Origin: Ectocarpus siliculosus
Taxonomy: Eukaryota; Sar; Phaeophyceae; Ectocarpales; Ectocarpaceae
Direction of reading: 5' to 3'
Assembly (NCBI GenBank): GCA_000310025.1
Contig: FN649737.1
Coordinates: 369,684-433,683, forward strand
DNA length: 64,000 nt
Below the pieces are notes generated by a model. The model searched no databases. It saw nothing but the letters and a program-made list of their open reading frames with translations, and was not told where the DNA came from. Numbering within the stretch: position 1 is the first letter of the stretch; each line of letters opens with the position of its first letter. Of the stretch, positions 46,193-57,100 are shown piece after piece. The translations under genes were made by a program, and so were the position numbers.

Positions 46193-47082
46193 CGAATATT
46201 CAAACTACAACTTTGGTCTTCGTGAGAGAGACCCAAAGGCCCCCCCGAACACTATCCCTACGTGCGCCGATCTCTGAGATAGAAGCAGGGTACACAGAGA
46301 GGAAGCAGATGGACACGAGTAACAGATAAACAAAGAGGGAGTGGATCAAACAGCAGTAGTGCAGCTGTCGACTCCGTGACTTTACAAATGCGACATCCAT
46401 GTGATCAGCCACTCAGCCACACTCTCTCGTCTCGCTCTATCGTTTCACGAAGCACGCCTCACTGCATTGTTGCCTCCAAATCAGGCACGGACAGTCCCGT
46501 CGGAGCAAGCAACGGCCACGAGAGTCACAAATGAAGAGTCAACAAGTCAACAAGCTGGGACGTCAAGAGTCAATCAAGAACGACGAGAAGAAACACAAGA
46601 ACGTTCTCCGGAAGGATGACGCTCGCATCGCGACTCTCTCGCGCCTCCATCACTCTCCGTTCCGAGCTGCTCCGTTCCACACTCCACGTCGTTCTTGTTC
46701 CCTCACAAAACTTCATTTCATCACCGCCGTCAGGTGCTTGGGTCGTCTTCGCTGTGTATCGCCGACCTTACGAAGACCGATCAATCCAAATAACAACTCT
46801 GGGGCTATCGTCATCACAGGTGCTGGGTGGTACGCTCGACGAAGGCGAACGATTTCATCCGCGCTACTGGTCAAAAGCGTGATGAACGCAACAACTTTTT
46901 CCTGATCCGATATATCCGATACATACATGTGTCGCCAGCCGTATGCTTAGCACCTCGGATACCTTGGGCACAAAGAGAAACGCATACTCCTGTCTTACAG
47001 TACCGTGGAAGAGAGGACTGATGCTGCTCCTGTTGCCGTGCTCCCGCCCCACCAACTGCTGCTGTTGTTGTCTCGTTTCTGC

Positions 47083-47435
47083 TATTAGATATATTGGGAG
47101 TACTCGTAGCATAGTATGACGGTTGAGATGTCCGGTACGTACGTACGAAAGTAACAGTGATGAGATGCGGAGGGATAGGAACTTTCTACATATATTCCTT
47201 GGTTGCGAGAGGTATTTGGTGGAGATTCAGAGAGATTCGTTGAGTGACAAAGAGTGAAGGCGTGCCCAGATACCGTGAAGGTTTGACGAGCACTGGCACG
47301 CCCCCGATGAATACAATACTTTCCAATACTTTTGCATTACGTTTTCAACACGTTTCCTACCCATCCACGCTCCGCCATGAGCCACCCGCTTTGAGCTCCA
47401 ACCACAAAGAACCGAGCCACCCGAATTATCGATCA
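47083..47435 (+). repeat. 5' LTR
   Basis: First copy of the 353-bp long terminal repeat, preceded by the target duplication TCTGC. No mismatch with the 3' copy was noticed on reading. Confidence 0.92.
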
Positions 47436-47522
47436 CGCTAGCATATGACACGTCGTCTACGAGATTCGCGGTCGAGCTTGGTTTAGGAGCATCGCTTTGC
47501 GGCGATCAAGAGCAGGGTCACG

Positions 47523-47895
47523 ATGACCACCAGGCGCGAAGATGAATCCCGCCGAGCAGCGGAAGCCCGCCAAGCAGCGGAGGACGCCAGGATCGAAGAA
47601 CTGGTCAATCAACGAGAGAGTAGCAGCTCGGATGGAGCAGCTGATGGAGGAGAAACTGGCCAAGACGATGGCCGAGATGGAGGCACGGCATCGAGCCGAG
47701 CGGCAGAGATCAGAAGATCTCCGGCGAGGAAATGAGGAACAAGAGGCACCACACCAGCAAGAACCTGGGGGCCAACACCCAACCCTTCCGCAGACGATCT
47801 GGCCGACGCGATTGCGACTGCCATGGCCGGTCGCCTCCAGACTTCATCAGGGGATATCGGTGCAGTGCCTCACCCTGCAACTCTCCGTATGACTG
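47523..47895 (+). pseudogene. gag-like fragment inside the LTR element
   Basis: Starts MTTRREDESRRAAEARQAAE, a charged helical N-terminus; coding then moves to a second frame near 47,620 (RMEQLMEEKLAKTMAEMEAR) and a third near 47,750 (ADDLADAIATAMAGRLQTSS). This layout is gag-like (helical N-terminus, no zinc knuckle seen), but two frameshifts make it non-coding as it stands. Confidence 0.55.
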
Positions 47896-47920
47896 AAAGT
47901 AGACGAATTGAGCTTTGAGA

Positions 47921-48498
47921 ATTTTCTGCCCGCCAAGCAGCGGAAGCCCGCCAAGTAGCGGAGGATATTGGTTTTTGTTTGTTTTGAGAATTTTCTGCCC
48001 GCCAAGCAGCGGAAGCCCGCCAAGTAGCGGAGGATATTGGTTTTTGTTTGTTTTGAGAATTTTCTGCCTGCCAAGCAGCGGAAGCCCGCCAAGTAGGCGG
48101 AGGATATTGGTTTTTGTTTGTTTTGAGAATTTTCTGCCCCGCCAAGCAGCGGAAGCCCGCCAAGTAGCGGAGGGATATTGGTTTTTGTTTGTTTTGAGAA
48201 TTTTTCTGCCCGCCAAGCAGCGGAAGCCCGCCAAGTAGCGGAGGATATTGGTTTTTGTTTGTTTTGAGAATTTTCTGCCTGCCAAGCAGCGGAAGCCCGC
48301 CAAGTAGCGGAGGATATTGGTTTTTGTTTGTTTTGAGAATTTTTCTGCCCGCCAAGCAGCGGAAGCCCGCCAAGTAGCGGAGGATATTGGTTTTTGTTTG
48401 TTTTGAGAATTTTCTGCCCGCCCAGCAGCGGAAGCCCGCCAAGCAGCGGAGGACACCAGGCGCGAAGATATTGGTTTTTGTTTGTTTTGAGAATTTTC
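47921..48498 (+). repeat. ~70-bp satellite inside the LTR element, about 8 copies
   Basis: The unit contains GCCAAGCAGCGGAAGCCCGC, then CAAGTAGCGGAGGATATTGG, then TTTTTGTTTGTTTTGAGAAT. Copies start near 47,931, 48,001, 48,070, 48,139, 48,210, 48,280, 48,350 and 48,421; the last is a variant that retains GACACCAGGCGCGAAG. The GC-rich half is a copy of the gag start at 47,552-47,600, so the array grew from the element's own coding sequence. Confidence 0.92.
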
Positions 48499-48657
48499 TT
48501 GATTGTTTTGGAGAGATGGTAAAGAGGAATTTGGTTTGATGGTTTGTTTTGTTTTGAAGTAAGCAGGACTGCTGACAAGGCATGCCTTCGTGGTACGGTC
48601 GACTACGGGTCATTTTGGTTTTTCTCGGAGCATGACGATGCATACGAGTAGGGGGGC

Positions 48658-49010
48658 TATTAGATATATTGGGAGTACTCGTAGCATAGTATGACGGTTG
48701 AGATGTCCGGTACGTACGTACGAAAGTAACAGTGATGAGATGCGGAGGGATAGGAACTTTCTACATATATTCCTTGGTTGCGAGAGGTATTTGGTGGAGA
48801 TTCAGAGAGATTCGTTGAGTGACAAAGAGTGAAGGCGTGCCCAGATACCGTGAAGGTTTGACGAGCACTGGCACGCCCCCGATGAATACAATACTTTCCA
48901 ATACTTTTGCATTACGTTTTCAACACGTTTCCTACCCATCCACGCTCCGCCATGAGCCACCCGCTTTGAGCTCCAACCACAAAGAACCGAGCCACCCGAA
49001 TTATCGATCA
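48658..49010 (+). repeat. 3' LTR
   Basis: Second copy of the 353-bp repeat, preceded by the G-rich purine tract and followed by the target duplication TCTGC at 49,011. Confidence 0.92.
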
Positions 49011-49511
49011 TCTGCAACCAAGGGAGAGAGGGAACATAGGACACATGCATCTGTGAAATGAAACTTGGTGAAACTTGAAACGAACCTGGTTCGTGATACA
49101 AGTTCGACAGGCATACATAGACTAGGTGGGAGCACCAGCGAACGGAGCAACGCCAGCCATGCGCCCGGCACATGCATCTACTCGGGCTTCAGTGGGTGGC
49201 CCCGGTCTGCCCAGGCCACAACCACACCAAGCTTCCACAACAGGGCAAGGTGTGTCTAAGACCTAGACTACATACATACCAACTTTTACATGACATCACG
49301 GTGGTTTTGTGCAACACGTTTTTATGTTTGTTTCCTGTGTGCGCACAACTCAACGTTGTCCTGGCGCGGCTCGGGGTACCGTATTGTGCGTGTTATGGCA
49401 CCCATCGTTGATTTCGCACCCATCAGTGTTACGGCACCGGGGTGCGCAAAAATATCGAGACCGGCATGATTTAATTGCTTTTCCGCACCCGTATCGGAAC
49501 CCCCTTATATA

Positions 49512-51118
49512 GGGTCGGTCTTAACGAAGAAATCAGATCTCGAAATCACATTTCGATGTAAGAATAAAAGAGTCGGATCTACCCAAATCCGGACATAAAT
49601 GGCCTGTGTGTCTTAACGGGAGATCTGCCAAATGGATACGAATCTCTCCAGTCCACCAAGAACAACCCGAGAGGTCCGTAGGCTTTTCCCCCGTAGGCGA
49701 TGTTTTTTTTTTTTTTGCGGCGTTTCACGGAATTTCTCGGCTATTTTTTTTTTTAGTGCAAAAAACGTCTTTTTCGGCGACTTTCGGCGCCTTCCACATG
49801 TTTTTCGGCGAGTCATAGTTCAGTTTCGGTGATTGTTGGCGATTTTCGGCGACGTACATAGCATGTACTTCCAGTAACAAAAACGAGCGGGTCGCGACGC
49901 GGTTGGAATGCTGCGGAGGTCACCTGTCACCTGTCCGCGAAAACCGAAATGATGTGTCCTTCGTCCTTCTCTTATTTTTCTACAAACTACATCTATCTTG
50001 CATGTTACGCTGGTTGGTGCGTACATGCAATATTCCAAGCCCTCAGTTATCAAACAAATCAACAACGAAATAGAATACTATGAGATGCTTCGATACTTCG
50101 ACGTTACGCATGGCATGTACGCCTACGTCCGGGCAAAAACATGCATATCATGACAGGTACTGACCCACCAACTACGAAGAAGTAAGACATCTACACGAAA
50201 CTAACCGAAACACAGGTCATTAGTCGCTTTCTTCATCGCTGCCATCGCTCTGGTCGCTACCGCCGCCACCGCTGTTGGCATCTTCGAAATTAATCGGCAC
50301 CGTGAAATTAATCGGCGAGAATCGGCGACCTCAATCCATGATTCGGCGTAGCCCCCTCCAAAAACGGCGCTACTTTTTGGTTTTCGGCGACCGTTTTTTT
50401 TTTCGGCGGGCATTTTTTTTTTACGGCGACATATTTCGGAATTCGGTGTTTTCGGCGGTCGCCTACGGGGGAAAAGCCTAGAGGTCCGCCGCTTGCCAAC
50501 TGCCAGATTGCTGTTGTGACGTACTGCTATGACGTGGCCACACCACATGGGGAGCTATCGCTGCCGAGAAGCACACACCAAACGCGTACATGGCCTCTGT
50601 GCGGTTCTGACACGATGTCTATGCATGTGACACTTTGAATCGCCCCTCGTCCGACGGAAAGCCGCCAATTCGTCTGTGCATTTGAAGTTCGACAACCCAC
50701 GGGAGATTGCCCCACAGACCAACACATCCCACACATGGTTTTTTTCGGGACCAGTCACGTGCAACAACGATGCGCAGTCACCCTCCCTTTGGGTTGGCTT
50801 TTTGCGCTCTTTCTTTCCTCTGTGCTCGGCGGTGGATGGAGTTCGTGTGGATGGGGGTAGGTGGGCACACGCCGTGTATGCGAGTAGACCGTGGTCCCGC
50901 AACTATGGACGCTGTTCACCCAAATCGGGATCCGATTAAATGATTTCACCTTTTTTCTAATCCCGATTTGGTTTTGGGTCGTCCTGTTATAAGTCCTCAA
51001 GATTCGACGGGTTCCATAACATTTCAGCCAATCAACGAAAGAGTTCTGTGGATCTTCCGGTCTTATAACCAAATGTGAATGTGATTTCGAGATCTGATTG
51101 CTTCGTTAAGACCGACCC
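49512..51118. mobile_element. Inverted-repeat DNA element interrupted by a MITE
   Basis: The left end GGGTCGGTCTTAACGAAG and the following AATCAGATCTCGAAATCACATT are repeated inverted at the right end with one mismatch, giving arms of about 40 bp. Subtracting the inner 802-bp MITE and one target duplication leaves about 800 bp. Ends starting GGG suggest a PIF/Harbinger-like MITE, but the flanking trinucleotides (ATA left, TTA right) do not match perfectly, so the superfamily is not settled. No transposase ORF. Confidence 0.7.
49679..50480. mobile_element. hAT-type MITE with 8-bp target duplication
   Basis: Left end TAGGCTTTTCCCCCGTAGGC and right end exactly inverted; identity extends 22 bases. 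GAGGTCCG flanks both sides (49,671-49,678 and 50,481-50,488), a perfect 8-bp target duplication, the size made by hAT transposases. TTTTCGGCGA-like motifs occur about ten times near both ends, as expected for hAT subterminal binding sites. At 802 bp and without a transposase frame it is non-autonomous. It is nested in the element at 49,512-51,118. Confidence 0.9.
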
Positions 51119-51261
51119 TTACCACGCACAGAAAATTCGGCGTTCTTGCGAAATTTCTGAAATGTAAGAAAAAGACCGAACGACGCCTGCTGATTGGATG
51201 GTGCAGACAGTTCCATCCCTGGGTGCAAGTGCAAAGCTGCCTTCCCACTTGAGCCGTCTCT

Positions 51262-51336
51262 TGTCTACAATCCCTATCAAATGTCCCCTCGTAACGAGGG
51301 GACATACGAGGGGACATTTGATAGGGATTATAGACA
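51262..51336. repeat. Near-perfect 31-bp hairpin
   Basis: Arms 51,262-51,292 and 51,306-51,336 are inverted copies with one mismatch (ACAATCCC against ATAATCCC); the 13-base spacer also repeats CGAGGGGACAT. Transcribed, it would fold into a long stem. It could be a tiny MITE or a remnant of one. No target duplication was identified. Confidence 0.85.
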
Positions 51337-52285
51337 GCAACTGGCGGGAGCGTGGTAAACGGGGCACGAAAAGGAGGTTTTCAAGATATTTCTCTAGAGG
51401 GAAAGCGAGACCTTCTAACTCAAGCCCTAGGTTGCTCGGTGCCTTCTATCAACGGTGGGCTAAGTACTTCTTCCGCGCTTGCCCCTAGTAGCGCTTTCCA
51501 CCCAAGGGTAGACAGACGCGGCGCAACTTCGCTGTTGAACCCGCGGCGCAATCGTCCCGCAATTCGACCTGTTCATTACCCTCTACAAAGCATTCATACT
51601 AGACTAATAGAGTCGTCCCTGTGTACCCCGGCACCCCCCTGGTCGAGTAGTGCAAAGGAGGAGACAATCATGCCATTCTTCGCGGGGTAAAGCAGGTGAA
51701 GAAGATGGGGACAAAAAGTGTCCCCAAAAGGCGATCCAGCCCTAAAGGCGGTTCGATATCAACGATATAAAACCCGATTAACATGCCCTCGAGGTAGATA
51801 GACAAAGACAGATGGAAACACCGGCTAACAAAGGGGCTTGCCACCAACAAAGAGGTTGGAAGAACACGATACCGTACCGTATGCCTTTCCCAGCACGGAG
51901 CCAAAGCGCCACACCGTCTGTCTATCCCAAACTAGCATCAGCCGCTTCATTTCAAGTACCGCATAACACGCATAATTACGGTACTCGTACCAGAAACGCC
52001 TGTCTGTGTTAGTTTCTTGAGTATCGCTCCTATTGGTGTCATCGCACCGGGGTGGGTGTGTTCACTCAGCACCGTAAAATGGCCAATGTGAGTTCTTCCG
52101 CAGCGCACCCATCGGAGCCATCGCACCGGGGGTGCGTTGGAAATCTATAACGCAATTACCGGACCGGTATCGGCGTTATGGCACCCATCGGTGTTGTGGC
52201 ACCGGGGTGCGATAAAAACCAAGAAGGAATGATATGAAAAACGATCGCACCCCGGTGCCATTACACGCACAATTACGGTAGTTAC

Positions 52286-54140
52286 TGTATAAGGGTAACT
52301 TTGCGTAGCTAACAGATGAGGCTAATTTAATAATAGATGGTTTCGGAAGTATTTTTCGAAAAATTTCACGTTCACTTTCAAGAGCACCGTTCCTGGGACC
52401 AGTCCCGTTTTTTCCGAAGGTTTTACTTTTAACGATGTGATGTCACGATGTCACCATGAGGGAATCTGATCAGCATCACGGCCCGCGACCAAGTCACCCT
52501 ATCTATCTCCCGAACACATGCTTGCATTCGGGTGAAACCTTCGACGCTGCGTGCTCCACAGCTCTGAGGTACCTTGCCACCAACCGAGATGGGTCTGAGT
52601 AGAGTGTTGTGAGCGTCTTGTGAGAGAGGACGCGACGTTTTTGGGGTGGAATGCATACGCACACACCCAGACAGGGTGTGCACACGCAGCAACAAACGCA
52701 CGCAGCACACCCAAACGCTCGTCGCTCTCTCGCAACGCATCCTGCCAATCTTCATGCCAGAGCCAACAACGCACGCACAAACAGCAAGATGCCCTAGGAT
52801 TTGTTGTGGACCATGCTGCACTACATCGTGTTGGGCGATCGATGCTGCTGTGGGCGGGTGTGTGTGTCCGAAAAAAATAAGAGCGAGCTGTGGCCCGACA
52901 TCAATTCGACACATCTGAACCTTCGTCAGCGCCGAAGCAGGAGTCCTCCCACTGCTGGCAGTAAGCTCTACGACCAACCGCGGGCATGCGTTGGTGGGGT
53001 GAGGTGTGCAACAGCACCCATCTTGGTGTGGTGTTTACCAAAGCAACTAAACGCTAAAAGATGGAAAGACTCGAAAAACTTCAGCTTTAACAGACGCCAG
53101 CTGCCCTTCGTGCTAAAAAAGGATTCCTGGTCGAATGTTCATTTTTATGGCGGCCATAAACTGGCTCTTTTCCCTAAAAAGTGAAAGTGAACTTTCCCAA
53201 ACGTACATCCAAAACGATTTTGCTCATGAGCAGCTTGCTTCGCTGGTCCCCATGGAGAGAGTCATCGCTTGACCCCAACCAACATGTACCTCGACCTGCT
53301 GTTTTGGACGCCCTAGCCGCGTACCACTTGCGGCGAATGACCTTTGGAATTTTACTTTGCCTTGGGAAATGGTCAAGCTTTACCCTCCTACAGCAGTAGT
53401 ACCCAGTCCCTCCGCAAAAACAGTCTCGCAAAAATGTTTGTCAGCCATTGGTCGAGGGGCTCCAGTCCCTCCAAAGAATCTGAGCTCCTGCCAGACAAAG
53501 GGTGACTTGGCTTCAGTATGAAAAATGTCCCCACATTTTTCATACTGAAGCCAATTCAGCAAATTTTTCCAGTACCAGGCGATGTACAGTTTTACGACCC
53601 AGGGGGCACGCGTGTCGGGAGATGTGTACAGCAAGTCAGAGGCCCAGGAGAGGCATCACACAGCATATCACGCAGCGTACCACCTCAGCCAAGAATGATT
53701 GACCAAGGGTTCTCATGCCTTGGGTGACTCCAGCAATGGGTGACTCCAGACTATCATTATCCTCCTTCAAACCTTTTCGTCGGGGATCCCTCTCCTGCGA
53801 TGGTTTGGGGGAGTCGTGCTCGGCCGCTGGTATGCATAGGCGTTTCTTTTGTGAGGTCAAAGTTGCTCTTCTTGACAAGCGTGTGTGTAAGAGAGATGGT
53901 GCTGTCATTGGTTCGGCAGAATGCATGTAGCCTACCAGTGGGAGCGTCGCTCGCAGAGTTTCCTCCTTGTTGTTTTTAGGTCAAGGTCAAGGTTGCGTGA
54001 GTTTGGCACTGGGCACGCACGAAATGGAAGTTGAAATTTGAACAGTATTCGACTAAGAGTTGTGGTTCGATTAAGTTTGCGGGCGGCCGCAGTTCCTTTT
54101 TCTGCGCTACCACAGCCCACAACAGCGAGCTGCTGGAAAT
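52286..54140. other. Spacer and segmental duplicate upstream of X2
   Basis: 53,440-53,720 duplicates 45,510-45,780. Within it, CTTGGCTTCAGTATGAAAAA and its inverse meet at 53,505-53,550. The last ~150 bp before 54,141 are repeated, degenerate, at about 56,540-56,650 and 58,725-58,830, and so mark the start of each X2 duplication unit. No coding exon is supported. Confidence 0.5.
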
Positions 54141-57100
54141 ATGGCGGAGATTATAAGCTTGACATTCAATAGTTCGGCAAATGGTGTATGTTTGCAATGC
54201 AGCCGGTTGGACGATGTTGTACGCAGAACATTTGCTCGCGCAAGGGCTACGTACGTACAGTCCCAAACAATGACACGGGCGTTTGACCGGCCACTCAAGA
54301 AGTCCTTGCGGTTCGACCAAACGAAACCAGAACCTTGCTTCGGTGTCAGAATAACGTGCGAAAACTGGATCACCTCCCTCTTTTCCGACATTTTGGCCAA
54401 GGCTGCTGGGGAGAAAGTGTCGTCACGTGAGTGAGTGGGTGGCACGTTCTGCCCTTCCGTTGCTACTCGGGCACATCGCCCTCGCTTAAGAAAAAAGTCA
54501 CTTTTTGTCACCTGCGTGCAGCTCTACCTCCTTGACACGACCCATCTTACTGACAAACACGCTGCTCGAACGGTAGTGGGCTTGTTCACGGTGTGTACAG
54601 AAACGAGACAAACTCTTGCATGCTTCACGCAAGTTCTCTCTGGGACTGACGATCCTACCAAAAACAACAGCCCATTCTCTGTCTGCAATACACACGTATG
54701 TCTCTGTGGTCTCGTCCTTGGATGATATAAACCGGTGGGAACATTAGGAGGTTCCGGTTGGAAGTGCTGTGCTTTGTGTGCGGTCTCGTCTCATTTTCTG
54801 CAAGTCGTTCCAACTGTCGTGTGCGCGCACAAACTCTCTTTCTGCGACAGGTGCCAACTCCGTGATGATCAGGCCCTTGTTCGCTTTCGAAGACGTTGTG
54901 CTTTACGTCTTCGTGGTCGTACAGTCCTTCTTCGTCTGGGTCTTCTCTACCGTCCACAACAGAGTAATGAACGTCCCTGGCGTGTCCAACGTGCTCCGTC
55001 CACTGTCACTCCCCAGTCTTGCTGCGGGTTCGACCTCTGCCCCTCCTGAGCCTGCGGGTCTGGCACCACCACCGCCTCCGTCTTCAGGTAGCAATCGCGA
55101 AGCAGGTCGGCTAATTGGTAAAGTGGTAGGGAGGCAAAATGGTTCAGCTATGTGCCCTGGAAGGGATTTAGGAGAATGCAGCCCTTTGTGTTACCCTGTA
55201 GATAGAGAGTACAGCAGTTGTTACACAGAAGTACAACGCGGAGATACTGCTAACACTGAAGTGATCGAACCATCGTGCGCGCCATGTCCCACAGGGAGTC
55301 GCAGTGCTTCGAGATCTCGTGAGAGTATGGTGGAAAACACCCTTCCTGCAGCTGTCTTTCGCGGACCACGTTCCTACCTTATCTGTGTCGGCGATTCCCG
55401 TCTGCCTGCGGATGTGGCACCAGCACCCCGTCAGGCTTCAGGGATTAAATGGGTAACAGGTCTGTCGAAACTTAGCAGGGAGGCATTGTGGTTCAGCTCT
55501 GTGCCCCGTAAGGGATTTAGCAGGAATGCAGCCCTTAGTTATACCATGTAGACATACTAGAGTGCAACGCGGAGACACTGCAAAAGCTGAAGCGATCGAA
55601 CCATCATGCGTTCCATGTCACAGGAATTTTCTTCGCTTCGACCTCTCATCAGAGAATTGCGAAAAGCATTCTTCCTGCCGCTGTCTTAAGGACACCAGGC
55701 TTCTGGTACATCTACCTCGAAGATTGCCGTCTTGCTGAGGGTTCGCCCGCTCTCCCCTCTGAGCCAGCGGATGTGGCAGCACCGCCTCGGGCTTCAGGTA
55801 AGTATCTTGCAGAAGGTCGGTAAATCGTACTAGGGAGGCAATTGTGGTTCAGCCATGTGCCCCGGAAGGGGTTTTAAGATGCATGCAGTCCTTGTTTTAC
55901 CCTGAAGACATATACTAGAGTTGCGAACGCTGAAGTGATCGAACCATCGTGCGTTGCATGTCCCACAGGAAGTCGCAGTGCTTTCAGCTCTCATGAGCGC
56001 AGTGCGGAAAACATCCTTCCTGCCGTTGTCTTAAGGGGACCACGTTTCTGCTATATCTGTTTCAAAGATGTCGGTCTTGCTGCGGGTTCGCCCGCTCCCC
56101 CTCCTGGGCCTGCGGATGTGGCACCAGCACCCCCCCAGGCTTCAGGCAACTATCGCGTAACAGGTGGGTTAATGCGTGCTAGGGAGGCATTGTCGTTCAG
56201 CTCTGTGCCCCGGAAGGGATTTGGAGGAACGCAGCCCTTTGTTACACCCTGTAGACATAAATGAGTTGTTGCACAGCATTACAACGCGGGGACACTGCTA
56301 GCACTGAAGGGATCGAAACATCATTGTAAACCTAACAAACCCAAAGAATCATATGGGAGACGCCTTAGAGTGAGAGCTACCCCGCGTCATGCCCCACAAA
56401 CCGGAAAACGCCGAGTTTTCTCGACGAAGATTTTGTCCCCATCAACTAATCGGTGAAGTAGCGGAAGTTTCGTTCACGGAACCACCCTCTCGTCTCGATC
56501 AGCTCGAGATCTAGGCGCTACACGTTTAGCACTAACGCACCCACGATTTGAAATTAATGTACTATCGAACTGAGAGTCGTGCCATTCAGTTCGTGGGCGG
56601 CCACAGCGCCATACTCTTAAGCTTCCACAGCCGACCACGCATTGAGCCATGCTTGCAGAAGGAAGTGTAACGCCGTTTTGGGCTCACCGGTCAAATAGAT
56701 CGGCAAACCCTCGCATGTGCTCGTAGGCACGCGTCAAATGGTATGCATGATGGGATACGCGGAACGTGTAGAGTCTACTTGCTGCCTTAATACCCAGCGC
56801 ATGACGGACCAGCTAGAAACGAGCGTGCTTGCGGTTTGACCAACCGAAACCGGGACCTCGCCTTGGTTTCAGAATTACATGCGAAGACGGGATCGTCCCC
56901 CTCCGTTGGTTTCGGTATTTTTTCGTCCACGTCTCCCGGGTGGCCCGTTTTCTCCTTCGTTGCTACTCACGCACATCGCCATCATCGCAAAAATATCATG
57001 TCACTCTGTCACCTGTACAGTTCCCACAAACGAGAGTATTTCTCATACCCCCATAACCCGTGACCCCTCTACTCAAGACCATCACTTCTGCACGGTAGCG

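Larger units (their letters stand above)
47083..49010. mobile_element. Young miniature LTR retrotransposon
   Basis: Two direct repeats of 353 bp (47,083-47,435 and 48,658-49,010) start TATTAGATATATTGGG, end ATTATCGATCA and look identical. TCTGC lies directly outside both ends (47,078-47,082 and 49,011-49,015), a 5-bp target duplication as made by LTR-retrotransposon integrases. A purine tract (GAGTAGGGGGG) precedes the 3' LTR. The 1.2-kb interior has a gag-like fragment and a satellite but no pol, so the copy is non-autonomous (TRIM/LARD-like). The host sequence on both sides is the G-family upstream region, continuous with the G1 and G3 copies when the element is left out. Orientation + is inferred from the purine tract and gag frame. 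Confidence 0.93.
49378..52285. repeat. Outermost inverted-repeat element containing nested insertions
   Basis: TACCGTATTGTGCGTGTTAT at 49,378 has inverted counterparts at 51,960-51,985 and at 52,258-52,283. Around both ends GGCACCCATCGGTGTT and GCACCGGGGTGCG motifs recur (49,395-49,445; 52,040-52,260). The interior holds the elements at 49,512-51,118 and 51,262-51,336. Exact ends are uncertain because the right end occurs twice. Confidence 0.45.

Noticed and set aside
47227-47451. Identical 74-codon minus-strand ORFs in both LTRs
   Set aside because: They are duplicated because the LTRs are duplicated; no coding features.
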